Assembly (NCBI GenBank): GCA_049325415.1
Contig: JBMOLL010000134.1
Location: 1 to 29,642 of the forward strand
DNA from: JBMOLL01 sp049325415
GTDB lineage: Bacteria; Bacteroidota; Bacteroidia; Bacteroidales; GCA-2748055
DNA: 29,642 nt
Direction: 5' to 3'
Positions 22,221 through 29,642 of the stretch are shown here, one piece after another. Below the pieces are notes generated by a model. The model ran no database searches and was not told the DNA's origin. It saw nothing but the letters and a program-made list of their open reading frames with translations. Position numbers and translations under genes: made by a program. Numbering within the stretch: position 1 is the first letter of the stretch; every line of letters begins with the position of its first letter.

Positions 22221-23951
22221 ATGCACACCATCAAACGCCTTTCCTGCTCCCTGCTCTGCCTCATTAGCCTGGGTACTTTTATGCCCGGCCGCCTTTTTTC
22301 CCAGTCCTCCCCGCTTAGCTTCAGCACCACCGACACCACCCTTCAAAAGCTTTACGACCGTGCCGAAGAACTGGCCCGGGAGAATATCGTCGATTACGGC
22401 GGCAGGAAAGTCCTGATCGAAGGCGCACAGTACCGCAGCGTCTGGCTGGAGACCCAGCCCATGGGCGGGTATATGTATGCTAAAAGGAACCCGGAAGTGG
22501 CAAGGAACAACCTGGAGATCTTCATGGATTACCAGCGCCCCGACGGTCGCCTGCCCGGCGTGATCTACAACCGCGACGGGATCCCCGAAGCCAATTACTG
22601 CCAGTTCCAGGGCCTGTACTTTCCCATGCCGGCTTTCGAACTTTATTACCTGCTGGGAAAGGATACCGCCTTTCTGCAACGGGTGTACCGGTCACTGGAA
22701 GCCTTCGACGCCTATCTCTGGAAAACGCGCGATTCCGATCAGAACGGCTGCCTGGAAACCTGGTGTATCTTCGACAACGGGGAGGATCACAGCGTCCGCT
22801 ATAACGGCTTTCCAAAAGCCTGGGCCTTCGATACCCCGCCATCGAAGGAAGCGGCTGCCCAACTGAGTGAAGAGGAGCTGAGATTATACTGCAAGGAGAC
22901 CCGCTACGACAGTACCCTGGAAATGACCGTCCCCATCGAATCGATGGATGTTATGTCGTATTCGTATTCCTGCCGGGAGGTGCTGGCGCGGATCTCACGG
23001 GAGCTGGACAAGGGGCAGGAGAAATTCTGGGCCGACAGGGCCATGGAGGTCGCACAAACCCTGGAAAAGTATCTGTGGGATCCCGAAAAAGCCGCCTGTT
23101 TCGACCGCGACAGGAATAATGAAACGATGCCCATCCTTCTGCACAATAACCTGCGCTGCATGTATTTCGGCAGCTTCAGCCAGGAAATGGCCGATGCCTT
23201 CATCAGCCGGCACCTGATGAACACCGGGGAATTCTGGACACCGATGCCCCTGCCGTCTATTGCGGCCAGTGATCCCGCTTTTGAGAATGTACCGGGAAAC
23301 AACTGGAGCGGTCAGCCCCAGGGACTGACTTACCAGCGCTCGATCCGGGCCCTTGAAAACTATGGCCACTATGCAGAACTGAGCCTTCTGGGCCGGCACT
23401 TCCTGGACGTGCTTAGCGACTCTCTCCGTTTCACCCAGCAGTTCGATCCCTTTACGGCCACGATCAACCCGACCAGAGACGGATACGGACCCACGATCCT
23501 TGCTTCACTGGAGTTTATCTCCCGCCTGTACGGGATCCATATTTCACAGGACAGGATCAGCTGGTCGTGCCTGGGTGACGGTTTCGATTATAAGTACACC
23601 CAGGAATGGAACGGAAAGGTTTTCCGGCAGGAAACCCGCGACGGGATGGTGCACTGCTTTATTAACGGACTTCCCGTTATGAGCTTCACCCGGGGGATAA
23701 GGGTGGTGACCGGCCTCTCCGGGGAGATACTGGAAATCGTGGGGATCTCACAACTTCCCCTGCAGGTAAAAATCCGCAAAAGGAAAAGCTCTTACCTGGT
23801 AATCGGGCCCAATACGGTCTTCCGTCCCGCAGGGAAGAAGAGAGGCTGGGAGGAAAATTCTTCCGTTAAATTCTACCCCCCCTTCAATCCTCTGCCCGGG
23901 GCCGTTGCGGCACCACCTTCGGTGAGTTTCAGCCCGGAGAGCAAGCAATGA
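22221..23951 (+). CDS. Secreted (alpha/alpha)6 glycoside hydrolase-like protein (MGH1/GH63-like)
   Basis: 576 residues from the ATG at 22221, selected because it opens a signal peptide (HTIKRLSCSLLCLISLGTFM, cleavage near FSQ). The frame is open for 84 bases further upstream without an export signal. The mature protein shows the six-hairpin toroid pattern: WLETQPMGGYMYAKRNPEVA, YQRPDGRLPGVIYN, DQNGCLETW, SYSYSCREVLARI, ENVPGNNWSGQPQGLTYQRSI and NPTRDGYGPTILASLEFI, followed by a small beta domain at about 440-545. This matches mannosylglycerate-hydrolase-like and GH63/GH37-type enzymes. Acidic residues in DRNNE and the WSGQPQG segment are candidates for the active site. The substrate, probably an alpha-linked glycan or disaccharide, cannot be determined. 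The AraC regulator directly downstream could be linked but has its own -7 box. Confidence 0.75.
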   Translation: MHTIKRLSCSLLCLISLGTFMPGRLFSQSSPLSFSTTDTTLQKLYDRAEELARENIVDYGGRKVLIEGAQYRSVWLETQPMGGYMYAKRNPEVARNNLEIFMDYQRPDGRLPGVIYNRDGIPEANYCQFQGLYFPMPAFELYYLLGKDTAFLQRVYRSLEAFDAYLWKTRDSDQNGCLETWCIFDNGEDHSVRYNGFPKAWAFDTPPSKEAAAQLSEEELRLYCKETRYDSTLEMTVPIESMDVMSYSYSCREVLARISRELDKGQEKFWADRAMEVAQTLEKYLWDPEKAACFDRDRNNETMPILLHNNLRCMYFGSFSQEMADAFISRHLMNTGEFWTPMPLPSIAASDPAFENVPGNNWSGQPQGLTYQRSIRALENYGHYAELSLLGRHFLDVLSDSLRFTQQFDPFTATINPTRDGYGPTILASLEFISRLYGIHISQDRISWSCLGDGFDYKYTQEWNGKVFRQETRDGMVHCFINGLPVMSFTRGIRVVTGLSGEILEIVGISQLPLQVKIRKRKSSYLVIGPNTVFRPAGKKRGWEENSSVKFYPPFNPLPGAVAAPPSVSFSPESKQ

Positions 23952-23989
23952 TAACGTATTGCCGGCAAAGAAAGGCTACACATTTTTTC

Positions 23990-23997
23990 TATCTTTG
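23990..23997 (+). promoter_or_regulatory. TATCTTTG -7 box upstream of the AraC gene
   Basis: Perfect match to the Bacteroidota -7 consensus TAnnTTTG, 15 bases upstream of the ATG at 24013, implying a leader of fewer than ten bases. No good TTTG is present at the usual -33 distance; a TTGCCGGCAA palindrome sits at 23959-23968 and could be an operator. Confidence 0.45.
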
Positions 23998-24012
23998 ATT
24001 AAAATCCGGTCA

Positions 24013-24828
24013 ATGAATTTCCTGATCGTTCAGCCCTCTCCCCTTTTGCGGAATTATATCCGGAGCTACTGCTTCATGGAAGCCGGAGCGGCAGAAGGTG
24101 TGGTGACCGAAAGGGTGATTCCGGTTCCGGGACTCCAGCTGATGTTCCACTACGGCACTCCTTTCATGGTTCGCCAGGCCGGGAAACCGACATTTACACA
24201 GTCCCGTTCCTTTCTCAGCGGCCTCTCCGACACCTGGGCCGATGTGTCGACACGGGGAGAAACCGGGGTGGTTTTCATCCGTTTTCATCTAGCCGGGGCC
24301 TGTCACTTTTTCAACTTCCCTCTTTCCCATGCCGGAAATCTGGAGATAGACCTCAGTAATCTGTACCGGAATGAGACCCGGCAAATTGAAGAAGAATTGT
24401 ACCTGGAGAGAAGCACCATGGGGAAAGTAAAGATCATTGAAGATTTCCTTCTTCAGTGCTTTAATCCCCTTCCCGAGAGGGAAACCAGGTTATTGCTTGC
24501 GGGGATCAGGCTGATCCGGCAATCGGGAGGCCAGATCACTGCCACTGACCTGGCCGGTCGGCTGGCTGTTTCACCCAGAAGCCTCGAACGAAAATTTTCA
24601 TCCTGTCTGGGAAGCTCTCCAAAACAGCTGATCCGCCTGTTCCGGTACCAGGAAGCGCTGCAAAACCTCGGGCGTAATTCCGATCTGAGTTTTACAGGGC
24701 AGGCCTGTTTGAACGGCTATTTCGACCAGTCGCACTTTATCCGCGATTTCAAAGCCTTTACCGGCTATACGCCGAAAGAATTCACTGCCCTTTATCCCGG
24801 TTATAATGCAACGGCCGAATACTGCTGA
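24013..24828 (+). CDS. AraC-family transcriptional regulator
   Basis: 271 residues. Start at 24013, as MNFLIVQPSPLLRNYIRSYC is the family's usual beginning; the 54 upstream in-frame bases hold the promoter. Residues 1-150 form a cupin-like sensor of the DUF6597 type (LRNYIRSYCFMEAG, VIPVPGLQLMFHYG, GVVFIRFHLAGACHFFNFP). C-terminal tandem helix-turn-helix at about 175-271: TATDLAGRLAVSPRSLERKF and YFDQSHFIRDFKAFTGYTP, both canonical AraC. It should bind DNA as an activator of nearby or remote genes in response to a small ligand. The neighbouring glycoside hydrolase and UvrA paralogue are the nearest candidates for its regulon, without direct evidence. Confidence 0.9.
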   Translation: MNFLIVQPSPLLRNYIRSYCFMEAGAAEGVVTERVIPVPGLQLMFHYGTPFMVRQAGKPTFTQSRSFLSGLSDTWADVSTRGETGVVFIRFHLAGACHFFNFPLSHAGNLEIDLSNLYRNETRQIEEELYLERSTMGKVKIIEDFLLQCFNPLPERETRLLLAGIRLIRQSGGQITATDLAGRLAVSPRSLERKFSSCLGSSPKQLIRLFRYQEALQNLGRNSDLSFTGQACLNGYFDQSHFIRDFKAFTGYTPKEFTALYPGYNATAEYC

Positions 24829-24949
24829 TCCACACTTTGTCGTATTTTTACAATTCACACCCATCGTCCAAGATTAATTTCGAAGGCGGAATAGCTCTCT
24901 GTTTGCCGGTCAATGCAGAGGAAGATGTGTTACCTTAATCCTAATTCAC

Positions 24950-27205
24950 ATGGAAAAAGACCCTGTCATTATCCGCAATGCGCATACCAATAACCTGAAA
25001 AACATCGATGTTGAAATCCCGAGGCACAAGCTTGTAGTGTTTACCGGTGTATCGGGATCCGGAAAATCATCGCTTCTCTTCGACACCATCTATACAGAAG
25101 CTCGCCGTCAGCTGATCGAAACTTTCTCCACCTTTGCCCGCACAAGGATGCCCAAACTGTCGCGTCCGGATGTCGACGACATCCGAAACCTATCCACGGC
25201 CATTGTGATCGATCAGAAAAAGATGGGGAATAATCTCCGGAGTACGGTTGGAACAGCTACCGAGATCAACACCTACCTGAGGCTCTTGTATTCCCGCGTA
25301 GCGAAACCCTTCATCGGCCCCTCGTTTTATTTTTCCTTTAATCATCCCGAAGGCATGTGTCCTCATTGCAACGGGCTTGGTAAACAGGTTAAGGTGGATC
25401 TGGAGCTTTTTCTCGACCGGGACAAATCGCTGCGCGAAGGGGCTATCACCCATCCGCATTATAAGCCCGGGGGATTTCTCTGGAAGGAACTGATCAGCAT
25501 AGGGGTGGTTGACCCCGACAGGGCTTTGAAGGATTTCACGGCAGATGAACTTGAACTGCTCCTCTATTCTGAACCCTTTCCTGTAAAGAATGCAAAGGAA
25601 AGACTGTCCTATAACCGACAGTTCGAGGGGATCGCGCGCAAACTGGAAAAAGCCGTTACCACACGCGCCGACGATGAAACCTCGGAGGAAGAACGGAATG
25701 CCTATTCCCGTTACTTCATCTACAGCCCCTGTGAAAAATGCGGGGGATCGCGCCTGAACGACAGGGCCCGTAGTGTGAAACTCAACGGACTTTCCATCGA
25801 CGAGGTCTGCCGGATGGAGCTGGCCAACGTGCTGCCCTTCCTGCAGGGGATCCATGAAGAGATCGCCATTCCGGTTCTGCGGAAAGCCATTTTCCTGCTG
25901 GAACAGCTGATCGAGATCGGGGTGGGCTACCTCTCCCTTGAAAGAGCTACAGGGAGCCTCTCCGGCGGAGAATCGCAGCGGGTGAAGATGTCGCGGCAGC
26001 TCGACTGCAACCTGGTTGACCTGCTCTACGTGCTCGACGAACCTTCCATCGGTTTGCATCCCCGCGATACGGAAAACCTGCTGAAAATCCTCTACCGCTT
26101 AAAGAATATGGGCAATTCGGTTTACGTTGTGGAACACGATCCCGATATCATCCGGGCTGCCGAGTGGATCGTGGACATCGGTCCGAAGGCCGGGATGCAG
26201 GGTGGTACGATCGTGTACAACGGAGAGCCGGGCGGACTGGCTGCAACGGAAAGTATTACCGGGCTCTACCTGAACAGGGGTTCCAGACCGGTGTATAAAA
26301 GGAAGGCTCCCCTGGCCTTTTACGAGATCACCCACGCCCGGGCCAATAACCTGAAAGATGTGTCGGTTAAGATCCCCGGAGGAGTTCTGACCTGTATTAC
26401 CGGTGTGGCGGGCAGCGGAAAAAGCAGCCTGATCCATGAATGCTTCGCGAAACAGCACCCGGGGGCGATCGTGATCGACCAGTCACCCATCGGCAAGTCG
26501 TCACGGGCCAATGCCGCCACTTACATCGGGGTCTTCGACCTGATCCGGAAGGAATTTGCGGAAGCCACCGGAACGAATGCCTCCCTCTTCAGCTTCAACT
26601 CAAAAGGTGCCTGCCCGAAGTGCAACGGTCAGGGAACCCTGTCGTTCGAACTGCATTTCCTGGATGCCGTGCGGACCCTCTGTGATGAGTGCGAGGGAAA
26701 GCGCTACCATGCGGAGGTGCTCGAACGTAAACTCCGGGGAAAAAGCATTGCTGATGTGCTCGAAATGACCGTCAACCAGGCAGAAGCCTTCTTCTCTGCA
26801 CAAAAAATAAGAAAACACCTTCAACTCCTGAAAGAGGTGGGCCTGGGCTACCTGAAGCTGGGCCAGTCGCTGAGCTCCCTATCCGGGGGTGAGTCGCAAC
26901 GCCTGAAGATCGCCACCGAGATGAACCGGGAAAGCAATATCTACATCATGGACGAGCCCACAACGGGCCTGCATATGTCGGATATTGAAAATTTCTACCG
27001 GATTATCCGCTCCCTTGCCGACCGGGACAACACCGTGGTGATCATCGAACACAACCTCGATATCATCCGCTGTGCCGACTGGATCATCGATATGGGTCCG
27101 GGCGGGGGAAAGCATGGCGGAGAGGTCCTCTTTCAGGGTGTTCCGGAGGACCTGGTGAAATGCCCGGGCTCGGTAACGGGCAGGTATCTGGCGGCTGTGC
27201 TTTGA
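24950..27205 (+). CDS. UvrA paralogue lacking the UvrB-binding domain
   Basis: 751 residues against about 940 for canonical UvrA. Two complete ABC ATPase units: Walker A at 33-41 (GVSGSGKSS) and 485-493 (GVAGSGKSS), signatures LSGGE at 337-341 and 644-648, and Walker B DEP at 363 and 668. Zinc-finger cysteines: C137/C140 with C261/C264, and a second set in CPKCNGQG and CDECEGKRY. The distance from the first Walker A to the first zinc cysteines is about 104 residues, some 120 short of E. coli UvrA, so the UvrB-binding domain is missing. This is the class II UvrA architecture known from self-resistance proteins such as DrrC and UvrA2. It should bind DNA with damage or intercalated drug rather than start excision repair with UvrB. 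Confidence 0.9.
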   Translation: MEKDPVIIRNAHTNNLKNIDVEIPRHKLVVFTGVSGSGKSSLLFDTIYTEARRQLIETFSTFARTRMPKLSRPDVDDIRNLSTAIVIDQKKMGNNLRSTVGTATEINTYLRLLYSRVAKPFIGPSFYFSFNHPEGMCPHCNGLGKQVKVDLELFLDRDKSLREGAITHPHYKPGGFLWKELISIGVVDPDRALKDFTADELELLLYSEPFPVKNAKERLSYNRQFEGIARKLEKAVTTRADDETSEEERNAYSRYFIYSPCEKCGGSRLNDRARSVKLNGLSIDEVCRMELANVLPFLQGIHEEIAIPVLRKAIFLLEQLIEIGVGYLSLERATGSLSGGESQRVKMSRQLDCNLVDLLYVLDEPSIGLHPRDTENLLKILYRLKNMGNSVYVVEHDPDIIRAAEWIVDIGPKAGMQGGTIVYNGEPGGLAATESITGLYLNRGSRPVYKRKAPLAFYEITHARANNLKDVSVKIPGGVLTCITGVAGSGKSSLIHECFAKQHPGAIVIDQSPIGKSSRANAATYIGVFDLIRKEFAEATGTNASLFSFNSKGACPKCNGQGTLSFELHFLDAVRTLCDECEGKRYHAEVLERKLRGKSIADVLEMTVNQAEAFFSAQKIRKHLQLLKEVGLGYLKLGQSLSSLSGGESQRLKIATEMNRESNIYIMDEPTTGLHMSDIENFYRIIRSLADRDNTVVIIEHNLDIIRCADWIIDMGPGGGKHGGEVLFQGVPEDLVKCPGSVTGRYLAAVL

Positions 27206-27285
27206 TGTACAGTTGGGCATCAGTACAGTCCGGGATATTTTCAGCTTACCGGTGCAGGGTGATGAGTGACGAGTGATGAGTGACA

Positions 27286-27300
27286 GGTCCGGATCGGACC
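27286..27300. repeat. GGTCCG-GAT-CGGACC dyad and short TGATGAGTGAC repeats
   Basis: A perfect 6-bp-arm dyad in the gap between the UvrA paralogue and the acetyltransferase; immediately before it is a run of GATGAGTGAC/GAGTGATGAGTGAC words (27261-27284). Likely a transcription end signal or simple repeat; no T-run follows. Confidence 0.4.
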
Positions 27301-27360
27301 GGATTTGCATTTCTCCCGCTTTCTTCCTAATTTCCAGACTCTGATCACTTTGTCCGTCAC

Positions 27361-27924
27361 ATGGAAACGCTGCATCTGATCACCCCCGGTAAGGAGCACG
27401 ACGCCCTGGTCGGGGAGTACATCCGGGAGCACCGCGCGCAGGGGGAAAACGACCTGCATGGCGGGGCCCTGGTTGAAAAGCTTGGGAGTTATGACGACTG
27501 GCTCCGGCAACTGGCCGATAATGCGGTGACGGAGACGGTGAGACCGGGCTGGGTACGTTCGTCCACCTGGCTCGTTATCAGGGAAAGCGACGGAAAACTG
27601 ATCGGGATGGTCGATATCCGTTATGAACTGAATGCTTTCCTCCGGCTGTACGGGGGGAACATCGGCATGGGGATCCGGCCATCGGAACGCGGGAAGGGCT
27701 ATGGCACACTAATCCTGGAACAGGCGCTGGAACTTTGCCGGAAAGAAGGCCTGAAGGAAGTGATCCTAGCCTGCAATAAAAATAACCCGGCCTCCCGACA
27801 GCTTATCCTGAACTACGGAGGAGAGCTGGAAAAGGAATTTGCCCTTTCGGAACTGGGGGAACTGCCTTTTCAGGTGAAGGATCAGGGGGAACAGGTGGTG
27901 CAGCGATACAGGGTGGATATATAA
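27361..27924 (+). CDS. GNAT-family N-acetyltransferase
   Basis: 187 residues, cytoplasmic. Transfers an acetyl group from acetyl-CoA. The acetyl-CoA pyrophosphate loop is RPSERGKGYGTLIL (R-x-x-G-x-G in RGKGYG), preceded by strand IGMGI and followed by helix EQALELCRKEGLKEVILACN and the NNPASRQLILNYGGELE motif that is standard for the fold. The N-terminal HLITPGKEHDALVGEYIREH is typical of small-molecule acetyltransferases in the YqaJ/YesJ-like group; the substrate is unknown. It stands alone, 155 bases after the UvrA paralogue. Intact and of normal length. Confidence 0.9.
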   Translation: METLHLITPGKEHDALVGEYIREHRAQGENDLHGGALVEKLGSYDDWLRQLADNAVTETVRPGWVRSSTWLVIRESDGKLIGMVDIRYELNAFLRLYGGNIGMGIRPSERGKGYGTLILEQALELCRKEGLKEVILACNKNNPASRQLILNYGGELEKEFALSELGELPFQVKDQGEQVVQRYRVDI

Positions 27925-28036
27925 AACAGCTGCGACAATATACTGTATGAAAGACGTCCGACAATAGCAGCTAATTCAGGTAGTTCACCTTCCTGAGTGG
28001 TCGGGACATGCCATGTTTTCGGCTACTATTGAATAA

Positions 28037-28070
28037 TTTGGGATTATAAGTTGTGTTTTTTGTACCTTTA
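28037..28070 (+). promoter_or_regulatory. Bacteroidota-type promoter for the Doc toxin-antitoxin operon
   Basis: TTTG at 28037-28040 and TACCTTTA at 28063-28070, separated by 22 bases, approximate the -33 TTTG / -7 TAnnTTTG pair (one mismatch in the -7 box, spacing slightly long). The ATG of the antitoxin follows 15 bases later, giving a very short leader. Confidence 0.5.
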
Positions 28071-28084
28071 AACAAAATTGCCAC

Positions 28085-28273
28085 ATGACAACAAGGGAAA
28101 TTAAAGAAAAGATCAATGATGCATTAGAGAAGATTCCCGAAGATGTACTGGAAGATGTCCTGGAATACCTTAAATCTCTTACAAAAAGATCAGGGCATGA
28201 TATCACCCTGTCTCATAATCTGAGTAAGATTCTGGATGAAGATAAAGAGCTACTTGAAAAGCTTGCACAATGA
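28085..28273 (+). CDS. Antitoxin partner of the Doc-type toxin
   Basis: 62 residues, acidic and helical (IKEKINDALEKIPEDVLEDV, LEYLKSLT), with a disordered-looking C-terminal tail (DITLSHNLSKILDEDKELLEKL) suited to binding and blocking the toxin's active cleft. It does not show the Phd DNA-binding domain I would expect from phage P1; it looks more like the small DUF2281-type partners. The stop overlaps the toxin start (ATGA), showing coupled translation, antitoxin first. Confidence 0.75.
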   Translation: MTTREIKEKINDALEKIPEDVLEDVLEYLKSLTKRSGHDITLSHNLSKILDEDKELLEKLAQ

Positions 28274-28640
28274 TTTCAACGGATCAAGCGATTCGTATTC
28301 ATTCCATTCTTATTGAAAAATTCGGTGGATTAAATGGATTGCGCGACCGGAATCTACTGGATGCTGCTTTGTCAAGACCCTATCAGACCTTTGATAACAG
28401 AGAATTATACCCGACGCCTCCTGAAAAAGCAGCAGCTTTGATAGAAAGTATACTGATGAACCATCCATTTCTTGATGGCAATAAAAGATTTGGCTATGTG
28501 GCCATGAGATTGACCTTGATGAGTTTTGGCATGGATATCCGTGCTGATGAAAAGGATAAATACATATTGGTATTAAGGTTGCAAGAGGAGAATTGAAATT
28601 TGAGGGGATTCTGCGCTGGATCAATAAGAAATTGATCTGA
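28270..28640 (+). pseudogene. doc: Doc/Fic-family death-on-curing toxin with a 3' frameshift
   Basis: The frame from 28270 gives 108 residues and stops at 28596: LRDRNLLDAALSRPYQTF, PEKAAALIESILMNHPFLDGNKRFGYVAMRLTL, with the complete Doc motif HPFxxGNKR, ending LRLQEEN. The expected C-terminal helix is absent, but a frame one base over, from about 28575 (AAG GTT GCA AGA), encodes KVARGELKFEGILRWINKKL with a TGA at 28638-28640, which is exactly the tail Doc proteins have. One missing A in TATTAAGG (28571-28578) accounts for it. Restored length would be about 124 residues, normal for Doc. Doc phosphorylates EF-Tu to stop translation. The frameshift would change the C-terminus after the catalytic motif, so activity may be reduced; a sequencing error is possible. 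Confidence 0.75.
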
Positions 28641-28777
28641 AAAAGCAGAAAGAGTTTAACACAGTTTTCAGATTGCCGGAGCATCCGGATAATATAAAAT
28701 AACATGAGGCTTTTTTAAAGCTTCGCAATACTCGCTCTACCTTGTTAAAGAAAGGATAAAGTAACACAAATTGCAAC

Positions 28778-29512
28778 ATGAGAAAGCTGATCCTTTTTCT
28801 CCTCCTCAGTCCTGCCCTTCAGGCCCAGACATGTCCCGAAGGCATGGTCCTGGTCCCCGGCGGAACCTTTACCATGGGTAAGAACAGTCCGAACCCGACC
28901 GACTGGCAGCCCGAGCACCGGGTAAGTGTCGATTCCTTTTACATGGACCGCTGTGAGGTTACGAACCGGGAGTACCAGGCTTTCTGCGAGGCCACGGGTC
29001 ATACCTATCCTGAATTCTGGGGAACGGGGGTTTTTAAAAGCGGACCGGACTTTCCCGACCACCCTGTTACCGGGGTCAGTCTCTTCGATGCCATGAAATA
29101 CGCCGAATGGGCAGGAAAAAGGCTTCCCACGGAAGCGGAGTGGGAATATGCAGCAAGGGGCGGACTGGAAGGACGTGCCTATCCCTGGGGGAACGGCATC
29201 GATTCCACCGTGGCCAATTACGGAAAAAAATACCGGTCAACCCTGGCGGTGGGGAGCTTCCCTCCCAACGCATACGGTTTGCATGACATGGGAGGGAACG
29301 CCTGGGAATGGACCTCCGACTTCTATGGAAGCAATTATTATTCGGAATCTACCATGCCAAACCCGACAGGACCTGTATCCGGACGCTTCAGTGTCATCCG
29401 CGGCGGAAGCTGGCATTCCGGGGCCATGTGCATCCAGGTCTTTTACCGCAACGGACTCTCTCCTTCCTGGGTCGATTTTGCCGTGGGCTTCAGGTGTGTC
29501 AGAAGCCTGTGA
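28778..29512 (+). CDS. Secreted formylglycine-generating-enzyme-like (SUMF1/FGE-sulfatase) protein
   Basis: 244 residues. Signal peptide 1-17 (MRKLILFLLLSPALQAQ). The mature protein is almost all FGE-sulfatase domain: MVLVPGGTFTMG, DSFYMDRCEVTNREYQAFCE, HPVTGVSLFDAMKYAEWAGK, RLPTEAEWEYAARGG, MGGNAWEWTSDFY and RGGSWHSGAM, ending NGLSPSWVDFAVGFRCVRSL. Family members include true formylglycine generators, EgtB-like sulfoxide synthases and structural relatives. Formylglycine generators need a pair of copper-binding cysteines near the C-terminus; here C in GAMCIQVFYRN and the late FRCVRS are possible but their spacing is not confirmed as catalytic. The protein is shorter than eukaryotic FGE and exported, as is common in Bacteroidota where most copies have unknown roles. 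No sulfatase gene is in the window. Confidence 0.85.
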   Translation: MRKLILFLLLSPALQAQTCPEGMVLVPGGTFTMGKNSPNPTDWQPEHRVSVDSFYMDRCEVTNREYQAFCEATGHTYPEFWGTGVFKSGPDFPDHPVTGVSLFDAMKYAEWAGKRLPTEAEWEYAARGGLEGRAYPWGNGIDSTVANYGKKYRSTLAVGSFPPNAYGLHDMGGNAWEWTSDFYGSNYYSESTMPNPTGPVSGRFSVIRGGSWHSGAMCIQVFYRNGLSPSWVDFAVGFRCVRSL

Positions 29513-29642
29513 GCTTTAATGTTTTAAGCTTATTCAGGGAAAATTATTCATCCAAACTCAGACTCCATCACTGCTTACTGCTTTTTTCCTGCCTGTTCAT
29601 TTCCACTGTCTCCAACGCCTCCAACCTTCCTCAACCCTCTCA

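Noticed and set aside
25190..26059. 289-residue minus-strand frame
   Set aside because: Antisense shadow of the UvrA paralogue.

Overview
The window looks like a chromosomal segment of a Bacteroidota bacterium, most likely Bacteroidales or a related order. The evidence is a secreted protein with a type IX secretion C-terminal sorting domain (18108-20693), SPII lipoproteins with acidic residues after the cysteine, carboxypeptidase-regulatory-like secreted proteins, very weak Shine-Dalgarno signals and several TAnnTTTG-type -7 boxes. No rRNA, tRNA, CRISPR array, integrase or transposase gene was seen.

The window has two halves. Positions 1-13189 are an accessory region in which every credible gene lies on the minus strand and most are visibly AT-rich. 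In coding order (high to low coordinate) it holds: a single-chain type IIG-like restriction-modification protein (10232-13189); a two-gene unit of a four-TM membrane protein and a metallo-beta-lactamase-fold protein (9827-8318); a 21-bp minisatellite (7698-7991); a PD-(D/E)XK nuclease-like protein (5826-7355); a SnoaL-like lipoprotein gene broken by an amber codon (5215-5643); a TPR membrane protein (4443-5144); the 3' remnant of a group II intron (3522-4260); a secreted carboxypeptidase-regulatory-like protein (2665-3480); an overlapping pair of unknown genes (1596-2511); a ParDE toxin-antitoxin pair (773-1292); and a partial cysteine-rich protein at the left edge.

Several gaps between these genes hold long palindromes of one design (2528-2656, 5671-5802, 9850-10049, with a truncated arm at 3502-3521). 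Their folded structure favours the plus strand, which is the non-coding strand of the genes. This resembles attC sites of integron cassettes and is the main discovery candidate: a cassette-array-like defence or accessory region without a visible integrase. A second palindrome family flanks the restriction-modification gene.

An 80-bp tandem repeat (13593-13873) marks the switch to the right half. Positions 13924-29512 are GC-richer, all genes are on the plus strand, and the content looks like ordinary chromosome: a two-lipoprotein operon, an AlkZ/HTH_42-type winged-helix protein, a transglutaminase-like lipoprotein, a T9SS cargo protein, L-serine dehydratase, an (alpha/alpha)6 glycoside hydrolase-like protein, an AraC regulator, a short UvrA paralogue, a GNAT acetyltransferase, a Doc-type toxin-antitoxin pair with a frameshifted toxin, and a formylglycine-generating-enzyme-like secreted protein. 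All compositional statements are by eye, not computed.
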